A stretch of 64,000 nt of DNA from NCBI RefSeq assembly GCF_016595495.1, contig NZ_JAENIM010000045.1:1-64000 (forward strand), given 5' to 3'. Made by a program: the position numbers and the translations under genes. The notes beneath the pieces were generated by a model, which was not told the DNA's origin, did not search any database, and worked only from the letters and a program-made list of their open reading frames with translations. Origin of the DNA: Persicirhabdus sediminis. GTDB lineage: Bacteria > Verrucomicrobiota > Verrucomicrobiia > Verrucomicrobiales > Akkermansiaceae. Of the stretch, positions 8,636-17,189 are shown piece after piece. The first letter of the stretch is position 1. Every line of letters starts with the position of its first letter.

Positions 8636-9954
8636 GGTTGTCCCTCCTCGCCAAGTAAGCTTTGCAAGTCAGCCTCTTGCCGGCTCAACCATTGCTCGGC
8701 CCCTCTGGGTGATTCTTTAACAAATTGCTGGTAATGTTTCCGGTAAAGTTTCTGCTGTAGAACCGGGTCGTCAATGCGCTCTAGCAAGTGCATACTAAAC
8801 CCAACATCTCCGCGGTTCAGCTGTTCTTTGATTATATTGACTTCATCCAACTTATCACCGTATTGATCCAGCATCACCATCGCCTCGTCAGGGCTGGAAT
8901 TCAGCAATGTTACCACTGATATCATAAGTCCATATCCAGCTTGCTCACCAGCTTCCAGCGCAGCCAGCTCTGACTTCATTCCTTCCGCTGATACTAGCCA
9001 ACTCGATCTGTCAAATTCATCATATAGTATCGAGGATTTTTGCGAACTAGCGCTCACACAAAAATCGTCATCTAATTGCTCAAATGGAGCTAGAAAACTC
9101 TCGAACTCGCCCTCAGGCATCAGCCCTGCGGCAACCTCTAGCAACTCCTCAACCTCAGTATCATCGTCATGGCTAAGGATCATTTTTTGCAGTTCTTCGC
9201 GGCGCAAAAAAATAGCTGATCTCATCGTCCTTTGCAGATCACTACTTGATTCTGGCTGTTTTAGGCAACGTTGGATGGCTCTAGTCAGATCAGAGTGTAC
9301 AAGGCCCTCCAAAAGCTCATGATGCAATCTTTCTGCCATTTGTTGAGATAAATTTCCCTGAGCGCATGACTGTATGTACCAAGCTTCCGCCGCATCAAAG
9401 TCGTTCTGCGCCCACATATTCATTACTCTATCAGGCCAAATCGATAGATCAACTTGGCTATGAACGAGTGCGTGATGAAATGCCGCTGATGGGTCGATCT
9501 CAGCCCATGAACTATACGGCTGAAGCCAAAAGTTAGCACTACAGTTTTTTATCGGCCCGCTAGCTAGCTGGGCCATCAAGGCATCCATTGTTAGCTGGAA
9601 TTCAGCCGCATTCAGCCCCTCAAATATCATAAGCTGATAGATCATCAGCTCGTTTGTATCGGCCATCGGCTGGGTGGGATTATATTCACTGTAGAGAGCC
9701 ATGAGCTCGTCCACCGCGAGCTGCACTTTTTGCTCTGAGCTGAGGCCAGATTTTGACAAATGCTGCCAATACTGCCGCGTCACATCCTGAGCGGAGCTGC
9801 TCCTTTTTCGCTTGCTTGGTTTTGCTAGCTGCTGGGCATCGCCAGCTAGATTTGATTCAGCCATCTCGCCACCGCGCTGGCTATTCCCTAACCCATAGCC
9901 GAGCGCCAAACCACCACAGCTGGCTGCCAGATAGATCCACTTTGCTAGACTCAT
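8632..9954 (-). CDS. Membrane-anchored helical protein of unknown function (upstream paralogue)
   Basis: 440 aa when started at ATG 9954, which puts a hydrophobic anchor (WIYLAASCGGLALGYGLG) at the N-terminus. A longer frame starting at 10101 would overlap the divergent VOC gene and is not preferred. The helical body contains WAEIDPSAAFHHA and WAQNDFDAAEAW repeats like those of its downstream partner, and an acidic C-terminus. It is the first gene of a two-gene operon with a 4-bp overlap. No enzymatic motif was seen. Confidence 0.6.
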   Translation of the reverse strand: MSLAKWIYLAASCGGLALGYGLGNSQRGGEMAESNLAGDAQQLAKPSKRKRSSSAQDVTRQYWQHLSKSGLSSEQKVQLAVDELMALYSEYNPTQPMADTNELMIYQLMIFEGLNAAEFQLTMDALMAQLASGPIKNCSANFWLQPYSSWAEIDPSAAFHHALVHSQVDLSIWPDRVMNMWAQNDFDAAEAWYIQSCAQGNLSQQMAERLHHELLEGLVHSDLTRAIQRCLKQPESSSDLQRTMRSAIFLRREELQKMILSHDDDTEVEELLEVAAGLMPEGEFESFLAPFEQLDDDFCVSASSQKSSILYDEFDRSSWLVSAEGMKSELAALEAGEQAGYGLMISVVTLLNSSPDEAMVMLDQYGDKLDEVNIIKEQLNRGDVGFSMHLLERIDDPVLQQKLYRKHYQQFVKESPRGAEQWLSRQEADLQSLLGEEGQP

Positions 9955-10073
9955 GGAGAAATAATTAGATTCTTTGTTAGTTCGTGTAAAGCTCGGAACA
10001 CCCGATTCAAACCTTTGCTCACGAAGATACTTAATTCCACTTGCGCGGTGAGCGATCTGTCGCACCTTGGCGC

Positions 10074-10577
10074 ATGTCAGATTATCCACGAACCTTTTCA
10101 CACATAGGCATTTCCGTTCCCGATCTCGATGCAGCTGTTAAATTCTACGCTGAAGTGATGGGCTGGTACACCATCATGCCGCCGACCGAAGTGGTGAGCG
10201 ACGATTCCGCCATTGGCGTGATGTGCGACGACGTCTTTGGCAAAGGCTGGGGGAAATTCCGCATTGCCCACCTGTCCACAGGTGATCGCATTGGCGTCGA
10301 GCTGTTTGAGTTTGCTAACAAAGAACCAGCTGAGAATAATTTCCCCTACCAGAAAACGGGCCTGTTTCACTTCTGCGTGCAAGATCCAAACGTCGAAGAG
10401 TTAGTTGAAAAAATTGAAGCGGCTGGCGGCAAACGTCGCATGCCTGAACCACGCTATTATTACCCTGGCGAAAAACCTTACCGCATGATTTACGTGGAAG
10501 ATCCCTTTGGTGTGGTCTTTGAAATCTACAGCCACAGCTACGAACTCCACTACTCAAGCGGAGCCTATCAAGGGTGA
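10074..10577 (+). CDS. VOC (glyoxalase/dioxygenase superfamily) protein
   Basis: Vicinal-oxygen-chelate protein, 167 aa from ATG 10074 (the upstream TTG at 10041 gives an implausible leader). The first beta-alpha-beta module begins FSHIGISVPDLDAAVKFYAEVMGW, with its His as a likely metal ligand. GLFHFCVQD supplies a second His and VEDPFGVVFEIYSHS a Glu ligand, so a mononuclear metal site is plausible. Possible roles are glyoxalase, dioxygenase or isomerase; the substrate is not deducible. It is divergent from the helical-protein operon. A repeat-rich gap follows. Confidence 0.8.
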   Translation: MSDYPRTFSHIGISVPDLDAAVKFYAEVMGWYTIMPPTEVVSDDSAIGVMCDDVFGKGWGKFRIAHLSTGDRIGVELFEFANKEPAENNFPYQKTGLFHFCVQDPNVEELVEKIEAAGGKRRMPEPRYYYPGEKPYRMIYVEDPFGVVFEIYSHSYELHYSSGAYQG

Positions 10578-10642
10578 AGATTGAAGAGAAAAGAGTGAAA
10601 ACCAGCTAGCTGAAACCCGGCTAGACAACTCCCAGCTAACTC

Positions 10643-10687
10643 GGCAGCTCTGCCGAAGGCTTTCGGACTGCGGAGATCCTTCTCCGC
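10643..10687 (+). repeat. Triple-palindrome repeat (REP-like), copy B
   Basis: Same three palindromes and spacing as at 6894-6938, with no difference seen across the core. Confidence 0.75.
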
Positions 10688-10719
10688 TTTCTCTAGCTGG
10701 CCCGACTTCTGCGCTTTCT

Positions 10720-10805
10720 GGCCCCCTTTCAGGGCGCGATCGGCTAGCTCTACCATCCCATGGCTGAAGCCATGGGCTTTGTTCTTGGACGCTTTCAGCG
10801 CCTGA
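10720..10805 (+). repeat. Three-hairpin repeat element, copy 2
   Basis: Same order as at 7001-7087: a CCCT-TTC-AGGG hairpin, the linker GCGCGATCGGCTAGCTCTAC, the central palindrome at 10757-10776, GGGCTTTGTTCTT, and a CGCT-TTC-AGCG hairpin. The short spacers differ slightly while the hairpins are kept. Confidence 0.75.
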
Positions 10806-10994
10806 TCTAGTTCAGGAAACCCGGCGGGACAACCGTTAGGTACATACAAACCAGCTAGGCGAACCCCACCCAGCCAGAGATTAGTTAGAAAAGAAACTAT
10901 CTACCTGCTACCTGCTGATGACATTGGGCAAAGAAATGAATCTTGCAGCTTGGCGGAGAATTTCATTTATTAGAGATCGTTTCCTATTTCTATC

Positions 10995-11876
10995 ATGCCT
11001 GCTCCGCAAAATACCATCGCGCTCGTATACGATTACGACCAAACTCTGAGTCCTAGCTACATGCAGGACGACGTCTTGTTCCCGCAGTTTGGCATCGATC
11101 CAAAGTCGTTTTGGGAAAAATGCAATGCCCTGTGCACAGAGGACAACTGGGACGGCGAGCTAGCGTACATGCACACTCTGCTGCACTACCTCGATATGGA
11201 TCAGGTGAGCAATGCGCGGCTCACCGAGCTGGGCGCTAACCTGAAGTTTTTCCCCGGCGTGGAAGCGTATTTTGAAGAAATAGAAAATGCCGTGCTGCGA
11301 GACCACCATCGTGCGGCGGACATTCACCTCGAGCACTACATTGTGTCCTCCGGGCTGAAGGCGCTGCTAGATGGCTCCAAGCTAACAAAATACACTAAGG
11401 CGATTTACGGTTGTGAGTTTGGCGAAAATGCTCACGGTCAGATTGCCTATCCAAAACGCACGATTTCCCACACCACCAAAACCCAGTATCTATTTCGCAT
11501 CAACAAGGGGATGCTGAGCTACGACCAGGACGTTAATGATCACATGCCATCGAGCCTGCGGCCGATTCCATTTGAAAACATGATCTACGTGGGTGACGGT
11601 CCAACAGATGTGCCCTGCTTTACGGTGATGAAAAAGACAGGAGGTCGCGCGATCGCCGTCTACAACCCGGATGATCCGTCACGAGCTAGTTTCAAAAAAT
11701 GCTATCAGCTCTGTGCGCATGCCGACCGCGTCAAACACATCGCGCCAGCTGACTACCGCTGCGGCAGCCACCTTCGATTGATCATCGAGCAGATGATAGG
11801 CGAGGTGGCGGACCGCATGCTGCGGCTACAAAAAGACGAAAAAGATCAAGGCACTGTATCTGCGCCAAAATTCTAG
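10995..11876 (+). CDS. HAD-superfamily hydrolase
   Basis: Haloacid-dehalogenase-type phosphohydrolase, 293 aa, cytoplasmic. All four motifs are visible: motif I YDYDQTL with nucleophile Asp13 and general acid Asp15, motif II IVSSG, a motif III lysine in the AYPKRT/KTQY region, and motif IV VGDGPTDVPC. A helical cap sits between motifs I and II. The layout resembles phosphoserine-phosphatase-like HADs, but the substrate is unknown. It lies 36 bp upstream of mpl in the same orientation, so the two may be co-transcribed, although no functional link is established. Confidence 0.85.
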   Translation: MPAPQNTIALVYDYDQTLSPSYMQDDVLFPQFGIDPKSFWEKCNALCTEDNWDGELAYMHTLLHYLDMDQVSNARLTELGANLKFFPGVEAYFEEIENAVLRDHHRAADIHLEHYIVSSGLKALLDGSKLTKYTKAIYGCEFGENAHGQIAYPKRTISHTTKTQYLFRINKGMLSYDQDVNDHMPSSLRPIPFENMIYVGDGPTDVPCFTVMKKTGGRAIAVYNPDDPSRASFKKCYQLCAHADRVKHIAPADYRCGSHLRLIIEQMIGEVADRMLRLQKDEKDQGTVSAPKF

Positions 11877-11912
11877 TTTCCAACAGCCGCGTATTCTGTT
11901 CTGCTTCTGGGC

Positions 11913-13310
11913 ATGAGGAATTTCCATTTTATCGGCATTTGTGGCACCGCCATGGGCTCAGTAGCTGCAGCCATGCAGGCCAAGGGCTATCGCATTACAG
12001 GCTCAGACGAAAACGTTTACCCGCCGATGTCGACATTCCTCGAGAGCCAGGGCGTCACCATCACGCCCGGCTACAAGGCGGAGAATATTCCAGCTGACGC
12101 CGAGGTCATTGTGATTGGCAATGCCATCAGCCGCGGCAACGAAGAAGCGGAGGCGGCGCTCGACCGCAAGCTGCTCTACGTCTCTCTACCAGAAGTGCTA
12201 AAAGAACATTTCCTCAGAGGCAAACGCAATCTCGTGGTGGCTGGCACTCACGGCAAAACCACCACCTCATCGATGCTCGCGTGGTTGCTGAAATCAGCTG
12301 GTGTGGATCCTAGCCATATGATTGGTGGCATTCCTAAAAACCTCGGCAAAGGGGCCATCTTCACCGATTCTGAATTCACCGTGTTAGAGGGTGACGAATA
12401 CGACACCGCCTTCTTTGATAAACGATCCAAATTCCTCCACTACTTGCCGGAGGTGGTAGTCATCAACAACATCGAATTTGACCACGCTGATATTTATAAC
12501 AACATCGACGAGATCAAACTAACATTCTCGCGTTTACTCAAAGTAGTGCCGCGCAATGGCATTGCCTTTGTCAATGGTGACGATGCTAACTGCCTCGATG
12601 TTATCAAAGATGCTCCAGCTCCGGTGCAGACAGTTGGCTTCGCTAACAACTGCGACATCCAAATCACCGACATCGACTATCAGAGCGGTTTCAGCGCATT
12701 CACGCTAGCTGGCGAGCGCTATCAGATTCCCATGACCGGTGAGTTCAACGTGCGCAATGCTGCCATGGCTGCCTGCGCGGCTAAATTCTCTGGCTTCAGC
12801 GTGGAGCAAATCCGCGACGGGCTAGCTAGCTTTGACGGCATCGCCCGCCGTCAGGAGCTCAAAGGTGAAGTCAATGGCATCAAGGTGATAGACGACTTTG
12901 CCCATCACCCGACTGCCATCAAACTCGCGGTGCAGAGCTTGCGTCAAAAATACCCAGACTCACGACTGTGGGTCGTTTTTGAGCCGCGCTCAAATACCAC
13001 GCGCCGCAAAGTTTTCCAAAACGAGCTGGCTGATTGTCTATCAGCTGCTGACCTCGCGGTGGTTTCCGCAGTGCCTGATCCGGAGAAATTTGCCGCTGAC
13101 GACAGGCTCGATCCAGCCCTACTGATAGAAACAGTGGCCGCATCTGGCACTCCAGCATGGCACGGGCAAGACGTCGACCACATCATCGACATCATCAGCG
13201 CGGAAGCGCAAAGCGGTGATGCCATCGCCATCCTCAGCAATGGTGGATTTGGCGGCATCCACAACAAGCTGCTAGAAAGACTCAAGCAGATCCAGCTGGC
13301 TGCCAAATAG
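11913..13310 (+). CDS. mpl: UDP-N-acetylmuramate:L-alanyl-gamma-D-glutamyl-meso-DAP ligase
   Basis: Mur ligase of peptidoglycan recycling that attaches the recovered tripeptide to UDP-MurNAc using ATP. 465 aa. The N-terminal Rossmann-type start FIGICGTAMGSVA is typical of Mpl, where MurC has GIGGxGM. The ATP P-loop GTHGKTTTSS is at residues 111-120, followed by EGDEYDTAFFDKRSKF and the NIEFDHADIY stretch that distinguishes Mpl from MurC. The C-terminal domain starts at VIDDFAHHPTAI with FEPRSNTTRR. Full length for the family. Confidence 0.93.
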   Translation: MRNFHFIGICGTAMGSVAAAMQAKGYRITGSDENVYPPMSTFLESQGVTITPGYKAENIPADAEVIVIGNAISRGNEEAEAALDRKLLYVSLPEVLKEHFLRGKRNLVVAGTHGKTTTSSMLAWLLKSAGVDPSHMIGGIPKNLGKGAIFTDSEFTVLEGDEYDTAFFDKRSKFLHYLPEVVVINNIEFDHADIYNNIDEIKLTFSRLLKVVPRNGIAFVNGDDANCLDVIKDAPAPVQTVGFANNCDIQITDIDYQSGFSAFTLAGERYQIPMTGEFNVRNAAMAACAAKFSGFSVEQIRDGLASFDGIARRQELKGEVNGIKVIDDFAHHPTAIKLAVQSLRQKYPDSRLWVVFEPRSNTTRRKVFQNELADCLSAADLAVVSAVPDPEKFAADDRLDPALLIETVAASGTPAWHGQDVDHIIDIISAEAQSGDAIAILSNGGFGGIHNKLLERLKQIQLAAK

Positions 13311-13720
13311 CTAGCTGGCTGACGCCACCAGCGAGCTAAAGCATTGTCTCAACGACAATGCCAAGCTCAAGCTGTGCCTATTTTGAGAAATACAAGCAGC
13401 TGCTGGCGAGGGCTTTCATCTTCTCTCACCTTTCACGTCCTCACAGCTGGGCAGCCGTGGCTTGCTGTCTGCTAGTCTATCTAATGACTGCTCAAACTCA
13501 GGTCGTTTCACACCTTCTCACTAAATCGATTTTATCCTCGCTGAGCAAAATGCCACCACGGCTAGCAAAGCTATAGTTTACGGAAAATCTTTTCAGCTCT
13601 TAAGTCAATCTCCCCTAACGGGGATATCCCTTTAGGACACACACCATCAATGATATACATTGACAGCTGAATGAAAAACCGTTTTAAACGATAGGTAGCA
13701 CCAAGTTACTCTCAATTCCC
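13311..13720. other. Intergenic gap with two hairpins
   Basis: 410 bp without a supported gene. An 8-bp stem GCATTGTC / GACAATGC with a 5-nt loop lies at about 13340-13360, after mpl, with no T-run following. A short TCCCC-TAAC-GGGGA hairpin is near 13612-13625, upstream of the PEP-CTERM pair. Confidence 0.45.
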
Positions 13721-14527
13721 ATGAAACTAATACCCTACTCAATATGTCTAAGTCTATTAGGCATCCAACTAAGTCCCGCAGCCATTGTTTGGCCATCATC
13801 TGACGACGGCTGGATAGCGGTTACAGATTCTAACGGCGACTACTACGGCGATCCTGACGACATCAATCCCGCCTCATTAAATATGATAGGCGATGAAGAT
13901 ACGCCGATGCTCTTCTGGCAATACCAACATATGGACAGCGCTGAAATGGAAGACGACCAAATCATCTTTCGTCTGCGCGTTGAAGACATTGCCAAGAACC
14001 CCCAATTTACCTGGCAAATTCTGTTCAACACCAAGAGCGAAACAGGCATCGACTTTGTACTAGAATTAAACTTATCCGGTAGTAGTGACGGCATTTATTT
14101 AGCCCAAACTCTGACGGATGGGCCTAACTTTGATGACGTCACCTTTGACACATCCACCCCCATAGAAGGTCAAGAAGGTGGCTATCTTTGGTTCACTACA
14201 GTTGTACTTGACGAAGGGGAACCAGGTTACGAGGACTACTCGCGTTTTGTAGCCACCGGTGATGGAAACTATTTCGTAGATATCGGCATGAGTTGGGATG
14301 CATTTTCCACCGCCACGGGCCTCAGCCTAACTGATGAATTCAGTATTGGAGCATCCACAAGTGCCACCCATACCTCTATCAACAAAGATGTGCCTCTCGG
14401 ACTGGCTAATACAGCTGGGGTAAATTCTGGCTTCGGATCATCGATCAATGGCATCATCCCAGAGCCATCGGCTTCAGCACTTATCTCTTTTGCGCTGTGC
14501 GGATTCATTCTCTACAGGAAAAAATAA
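13721..14527 (+). CDS. PEP-CTERM exported protein (tandem paralogue 1)
   Basis: 268 aa: signal peptide ending near SPAAI, a beta-rich acidic body, and a C-terminal PEP-CTERM (IPEPSASALISFALCGFILYRKK). It is clearly homologous to the next gene: both have WPSxDDxW.AVT, DxTPMLFWxYQ, DDQIxFRLR, the W-Q-I-F segment, DxxLEL, and ASTSATxxSINKDVPxGL. The body may be a secreted beta-sandwich, but no known domain was recognised. Presumed target of an exosortase outside this window. Confidence 0.8.
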   Translation: MKLIPYSICLSLLGIQLSPAAIVWPSSDDGWIAVTDSNGDYYGDPDDINPASLNMIGDEDTPMLFWQYQHMDSAEMEDDQIIFRLRVEDIAKNPQFTWQILFNTKSETGIDFVLELNLSGSSDGIYLAQTLTDGPNFDDVTFDTSTPIEGQEGGYLWFTTVVLDEGEPGYEDYSRFVATGDGNYFVDIGMSWDAFSTATGLSLTDEFSIGASTSATHTSINKDVPLGLANTAGVNSGFGSSINGIIPEPSASALISFALCGFILYRKK

Positions 14528-14594
14528 ACCACCTGAAAAGAGTCCAACAAACAACCACCAAGTAAACCTTAATCCACTTATTAACAATGACTTA

Positions 14595-14623
14595 TTGACT
14601 TGAAGGCAAACACGAGCTAAAAC
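14595..14623 (+). promoter_or_regulatory. Candidate sigma-70-type promoter of the second PEP-CTERM paralogue
   Basis: TTGACT at 14595-14600 and TAAAAC at 14618-14623 with a 17-bp spacer. The expected start site is about 15-20 bp before ATG 14647. Recognised by eye only. Confidence 0.4.
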
Positions 14624-14646
14624 ATTAGATTAAACAATGCAACCTA

Positions 14647-15447
14647 ATGAAAATATCTAATGCAATCATCTACCTCTTCTTACTCAGCCCTAACCTGACT
14701 CACGCAGCAGCTATCTGGCCAACGCTCAATGATGATTGGGTCGCCGTCACCATTAATAAAGGAGCTGGCTACTATGGAGACATAAGCCAGGATGAGAGCC
14801 CCACCTCGGTGGACATGGTGGGCAATGATACCACGCCTATGCTTTTTTGGCACTATCAGGACAATGGCACCGTGGATCAGAGCGACGACCAAATACAATT
14901 TCGTTTACGTATCGATGATGAGGCCAACAACCCGCAGTACGCATGGCAGATCGTTTTTGATACTGATACAGACGCTGGCATCGACTACGTGCTAGAGTTA
15001 GATTACTCAGGAAATCCAGATAAGATCTGTTTCACCTCTACGATTATCGGTGGAGAAGGCATCGATGAAACGATAGCCGATGTTACTTTTGATACCGACA
15101 ATCCCATTTGGACAACTGAAAATGTCATCGCGTATTCACGTTTTATTACAACGGGTGACGGCATCAACCTCGGCAAAGCTGGCAGTGAAGATTTTTATGT
15201 CGATATCGCGATGGACTGGAATACATTTTCCACAGCTACAAATATCGGACTAACGGATACTTTCCGATTCGGAGCGTCTACTAGCGCAACCGACCAATCC
15301 ATCAACAAAGACGTGCCTCAAGGTCTGGATCCAAGTGATCCGGTCGCTAGCATTTTTGGTGACAGCGTGGTGCCACTGCCAGAGCCATCGTCAGTGAGTC
15401 TCTTGGCTCTGGGGTTTTGCGGATTGGCCATGCGCAGAAAACGTTAA
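14647..15447 (+). CDS. PEP-CTERM exported protein (tandem paralogue 2)
   Basis: 266 aa, a paralogue of the preceding gene with the same signal peptide, acidic beta-rich body and PEP-CTERM tail (LPEPSSVSLLALGFCGLAMRRKR). The 119-bp gap between the two contains its own promoter-like sequence, so the copies can be expressed separately. Function unknown. The pair is a clear case of local duplication followed by divergence. Confidence 0.8.
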   Translation: MKISNAIIYLFLLSPNLTHAAAIWPTLNDDWVAVTINKGAGYYGDISQDESPTSVDMVGNDTTPMLFWHYQDNGTVDQSDDQIQFRLRIDDEANNPQYAWQIVFDTDTDAGIDYVLELDYSGNPDKICFTSTIIGGEGIDETIADVTFDTDNPIWTTENVIAYSRFITTGDGINLGKAGSEDFYVDIAMDWNTFSTATNIGLTDTFRFGASTSATDQSINKDVPQGLDPSDPVASIFGDSVVPLPEPSSVSLLALGFCGLAMRRKR

Positions 15448-15471
15448 ACAATCATTGCCATCACTCAGCAG

Positions 15472-15512
15472 CCAGCTAATCGGTTATCGTTAGCTGGTTT
15501 GTTTTATTTTTC
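15472..15512 (+). terminator. Intrinsic terminator after the PEP-CTERM pair
   Basis: Perfect inverted repeat CCAGCTAA / TTAGCTGG (15472-15479 and 15490-15497) followed by a T-rich run. It is built from the abundant CAGCTAA/CAGCTGG words. Confidence 0.7.
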
Positions 15513-15519
15513 CATTTGC

Positions 15520-15535
15520 ATATTTAGCTAAATAT
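15520..15535. promoter_or_regulatory. Candidate ArsR operator
   Basis: Perfect 16-bp palindrome ATATTTAGCTAAATAT ending 14 bp before the arsR start. ArsR/SmtB repressors bind A/T-rich dyads over their own promoters, so this is the natural candidate for autoregulation. Binding is inferred. Confidence 0.55.
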
Positions 15536-15549
15536 TGTAAATCGCTGAT

Positions 15550-15906
15550 ATGAAGTCACTGCTGAAGGTCACCAAGTCGCTAGCGGATCGCAATCGGGTA
15601 CGCATTGTGCTGGCGTTGCTAGAGCACGACGAGCTGTGTGCGTGTCAGCTGATTGAGCTGCTGGGCATCAGCGGCGCGACCGCTTCACGCCATCTTGGCC
15701 AGCTGGTTCAAGCAGATTTGATAGAAAGTCGCAAAGACGGACGCTGGGTTTATTACATGCTGGCGGCAGGAGTTCGCCAGCTAGACATCATCAAGTGGCT
15801 GAGCGCAGAGGCGACCATCTCGGACGAGTGGCGAGCCGACAGCTGGAAGCTGCGCGAGATACTCAGCACCGACCCGCTAGATTTGTGTAAAAAACAACGC
15901 AGCTAG
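15550..15906 (+). CDS. arsR: ArsR/SmtB-family transcriptional repressor
   Basis: 118-aa winged-helix regulator. The recognition region is GISGATASRHLGQLVQADLIE, followed by the wing RKDGRWVYYML. An ELCACQ segment (Cys30-Ala-Cys32) corresponds to the ELCVCDL metal-sensing motif of classical ArsR, so As(III) sensing is plausible. The following GAPDH and ArsJ genes fix the role as repressor of an arsenic operon. A perfect A/T-rich palindrome just upstream is a likely operator. Confidence 0.88.
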   Translation: MKSLLKVTKSLADRNRVRIVLALLEHDELCACQLIELLGISGATASRHLGQLVQADLIESRKDGRWVYYMLAAGVRQLDIIKWLSAEATISDEWRADSWKLREILSTDPLDLCKKQRS

Positions 15907-15991
15907 ACAGCTACGTAACCACAAAGTCACAGGATAACATTTCCCCTAACTAGATCACAAAGTAGAATCACCAATCACACCCTAATTAACT

Positions 15992-16996
15992 ATGAGCACA
16001 GCAAAAATTGCTATTAATGGATTTGGTCGCATGGGCCGCTTATTTTTTCGCGCCGCGTGGGATAGACCCGATTTTGAAATCACACACATCAACGAGCTCA
16101 AGGGCGACGTGGCCGCTGCGGCCCACTTGCTAGAGTTTGACTCGGTACACGGCCACTGGGACAAAGAGATCGAAGTCACAGAAGACTCGATGATCATTGA
16201 TGGTAAAACCGTCACCTTTGGCAACGCCAGCTCGCCAGCTGAGGTGGACATTGATGGCATTGATGTCGTCGTCGAGTGCAGTGGAAAATTCAAAACCGAA
16301 GAAGCACTGCAGCCGTACTTTGATAGAGGCCTGAAGCGTGTGCTGGTCTCCGCGCCAGTAAAAGGCAATGCCAAAAACATCGTCTACGGCGTCAACGACC
16401 ACGAATACGATCCAGCTAGCGATCGCATTGTCACCGCCGCCTCATGCACGACTAACTGCCTCGCGCCAGTGGTCAAAGTCATTCAGGAAAAGTTAGGCAT
16501 CAAACACGGCTGCATCACTACGATTCACGACATCACCAATACGCAGACCATCATTGATTCACCGCATCCAGACCTGCGTCGCGCACGCGCTTGTAGCCAG
16601 TCGCTGATTCCTACCAGCACCGGTTCAGCCACCGCCATCACTATGATTTACCCAGAGCTGAAAGGGAAACTCAATGGCCTAGCGGTACGAGTCCCTCTGC
16701 TCAACGCCTCGCTAACAGACTGCGTATTTGAAGTAGCACGCGAGACCTCCACTGAGGAAGTCAACGCGCTGCTCAAGGAAGCTTCTGAAACATATCTCAA
16801 AGACATCCTCGGCTACGAAGAGCGTCCGTTAGTTTCTATCGACTACAAAGACGACGTGCGTTCATCTATCATCGACGCGCTCTCTACCATGGTGATCGAC
16901 GGCACCCAGGTGAAGATCTACGCGTGGTACGACAACGAAATCGGCTACGTCAACCGGATGGCGGATCTATGTTGTAAGATCGTTGAGGAAAACTAA
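15992..16996 (+). CDS. ArsJ-associated glyceraldehyde-3-phosphate dehydrogenase
   Basis: GAPDH of 334 aa in the arsenic context. It has the NAD-binding start [14 protein letters not shown], catalytic Cys152 in [10 protein letters not shown], the substrate/anion-binding HDITNTQ and STGSA segments, and [12 protein letters not shown]. In arsR-gapdh-arsJ operons this enzyme uses arsenate in place of phosphate to make 1-arseno-3-phosphoglycerate, which ArsJ exports. The role comes from family knowledge plus context; a housekeeping role is less likely because of the neighbours. It lies 85 bp after arsR. Confidence 0.88.
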   Translation: MSTAKIAINGFGRMGRLFFRAAWDRPDFEITHINELKGDVAAAAHLLEFDSVHGHWDKEIEVTEDSMIIDGKTVTFGNASSPAEVDIDGIDVVVECSGKFKTEEALQPYFDRGLKRVLVSAPVKGNAKNIVYGVNDHEYDPASDRIVTAASCTTNCLAPVVKVIQEKLGIKHGCITTIHDITNTQTIIDSPHPDLRRARACSQSLIPTSTGSATAITMIYPELKGKLNGLAVRVPLLNASLTDCVFEVARETSTEEVNALLKEASETYLKDILGYEERPLVSIDYKDDVRSSIIDALSTMVIDGTQVKIYAWYDNEIGYVNRMADLCCKIVEEN

Positions 16997-17043
16997 GTCT
17001 TAGGATCCTTATTCATCATAGGGTGAGACGGGCTAAGTTGGTT

Positions 17044-17172
17044 AGTTTTCAGTGTTCAGTTTTCAGTTCTATCAAAATGAACAAACTGGCCACTACCAAC
17101 TCGCCCTGCAAACCTGAGATCCCGCCACCAGACATCAGCTTTTTCGCTTCTGAAAACTGAACACTGAAAACT
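17044..17172. repeat. Fold-back element with 23-bp inverted repeats between gapdh and arsJ
   Basis: Left arm 17044-17066 and right arm 17150-17172 are perfect inverted copies, 23 bp each, built from the heptamer ACTGAAA with one ACTGAAC variant, around an 83-bp unique centre. The right arm is identical to that of the element at 28641-28739. It sits inside the arsenic operon. Confidence 0.85.
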
Positions 17173-17189
17173 AGCCTACTACCTCTCTC

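Larger units (their letters stand above)
10578..10994. other. Intergenic repeat-bearing gap
   Basis: 417 bp with no credible gene. It holds the second triple palindrome (10643-10687), the second three-hairpin element (10720-10805) and several CAGCTAG words. From 10860 to 10994 nothing is recognised apart from what must be the leader of the next gene. Confidence 0.6.

Noticed and set aside
10075-10101. Extended start of the helical protein at 10101
   Set aside because: It would overlap the VOC gene start and place the anchor about 50 residues inside; ATG 9954 is more consistent.
10577-10849. Minus-strand frame of 93 codons over the repeat element
   Set aside because: Overlaps the palindromes at 10643-10805; same peptide arises from the copy near 6.9 kb, so it reflects the repeat.
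13358-13576. 72-codon frame after mpl
   Set aside because: No ribosome-binding site, mixed composition and no recognisable motif; read as chance.
17044-17172. Fold-back element as a Rho-independent terminator of gapdh
   Set aside because: The loop is more than 80 nt and no T-run follows the right arm.
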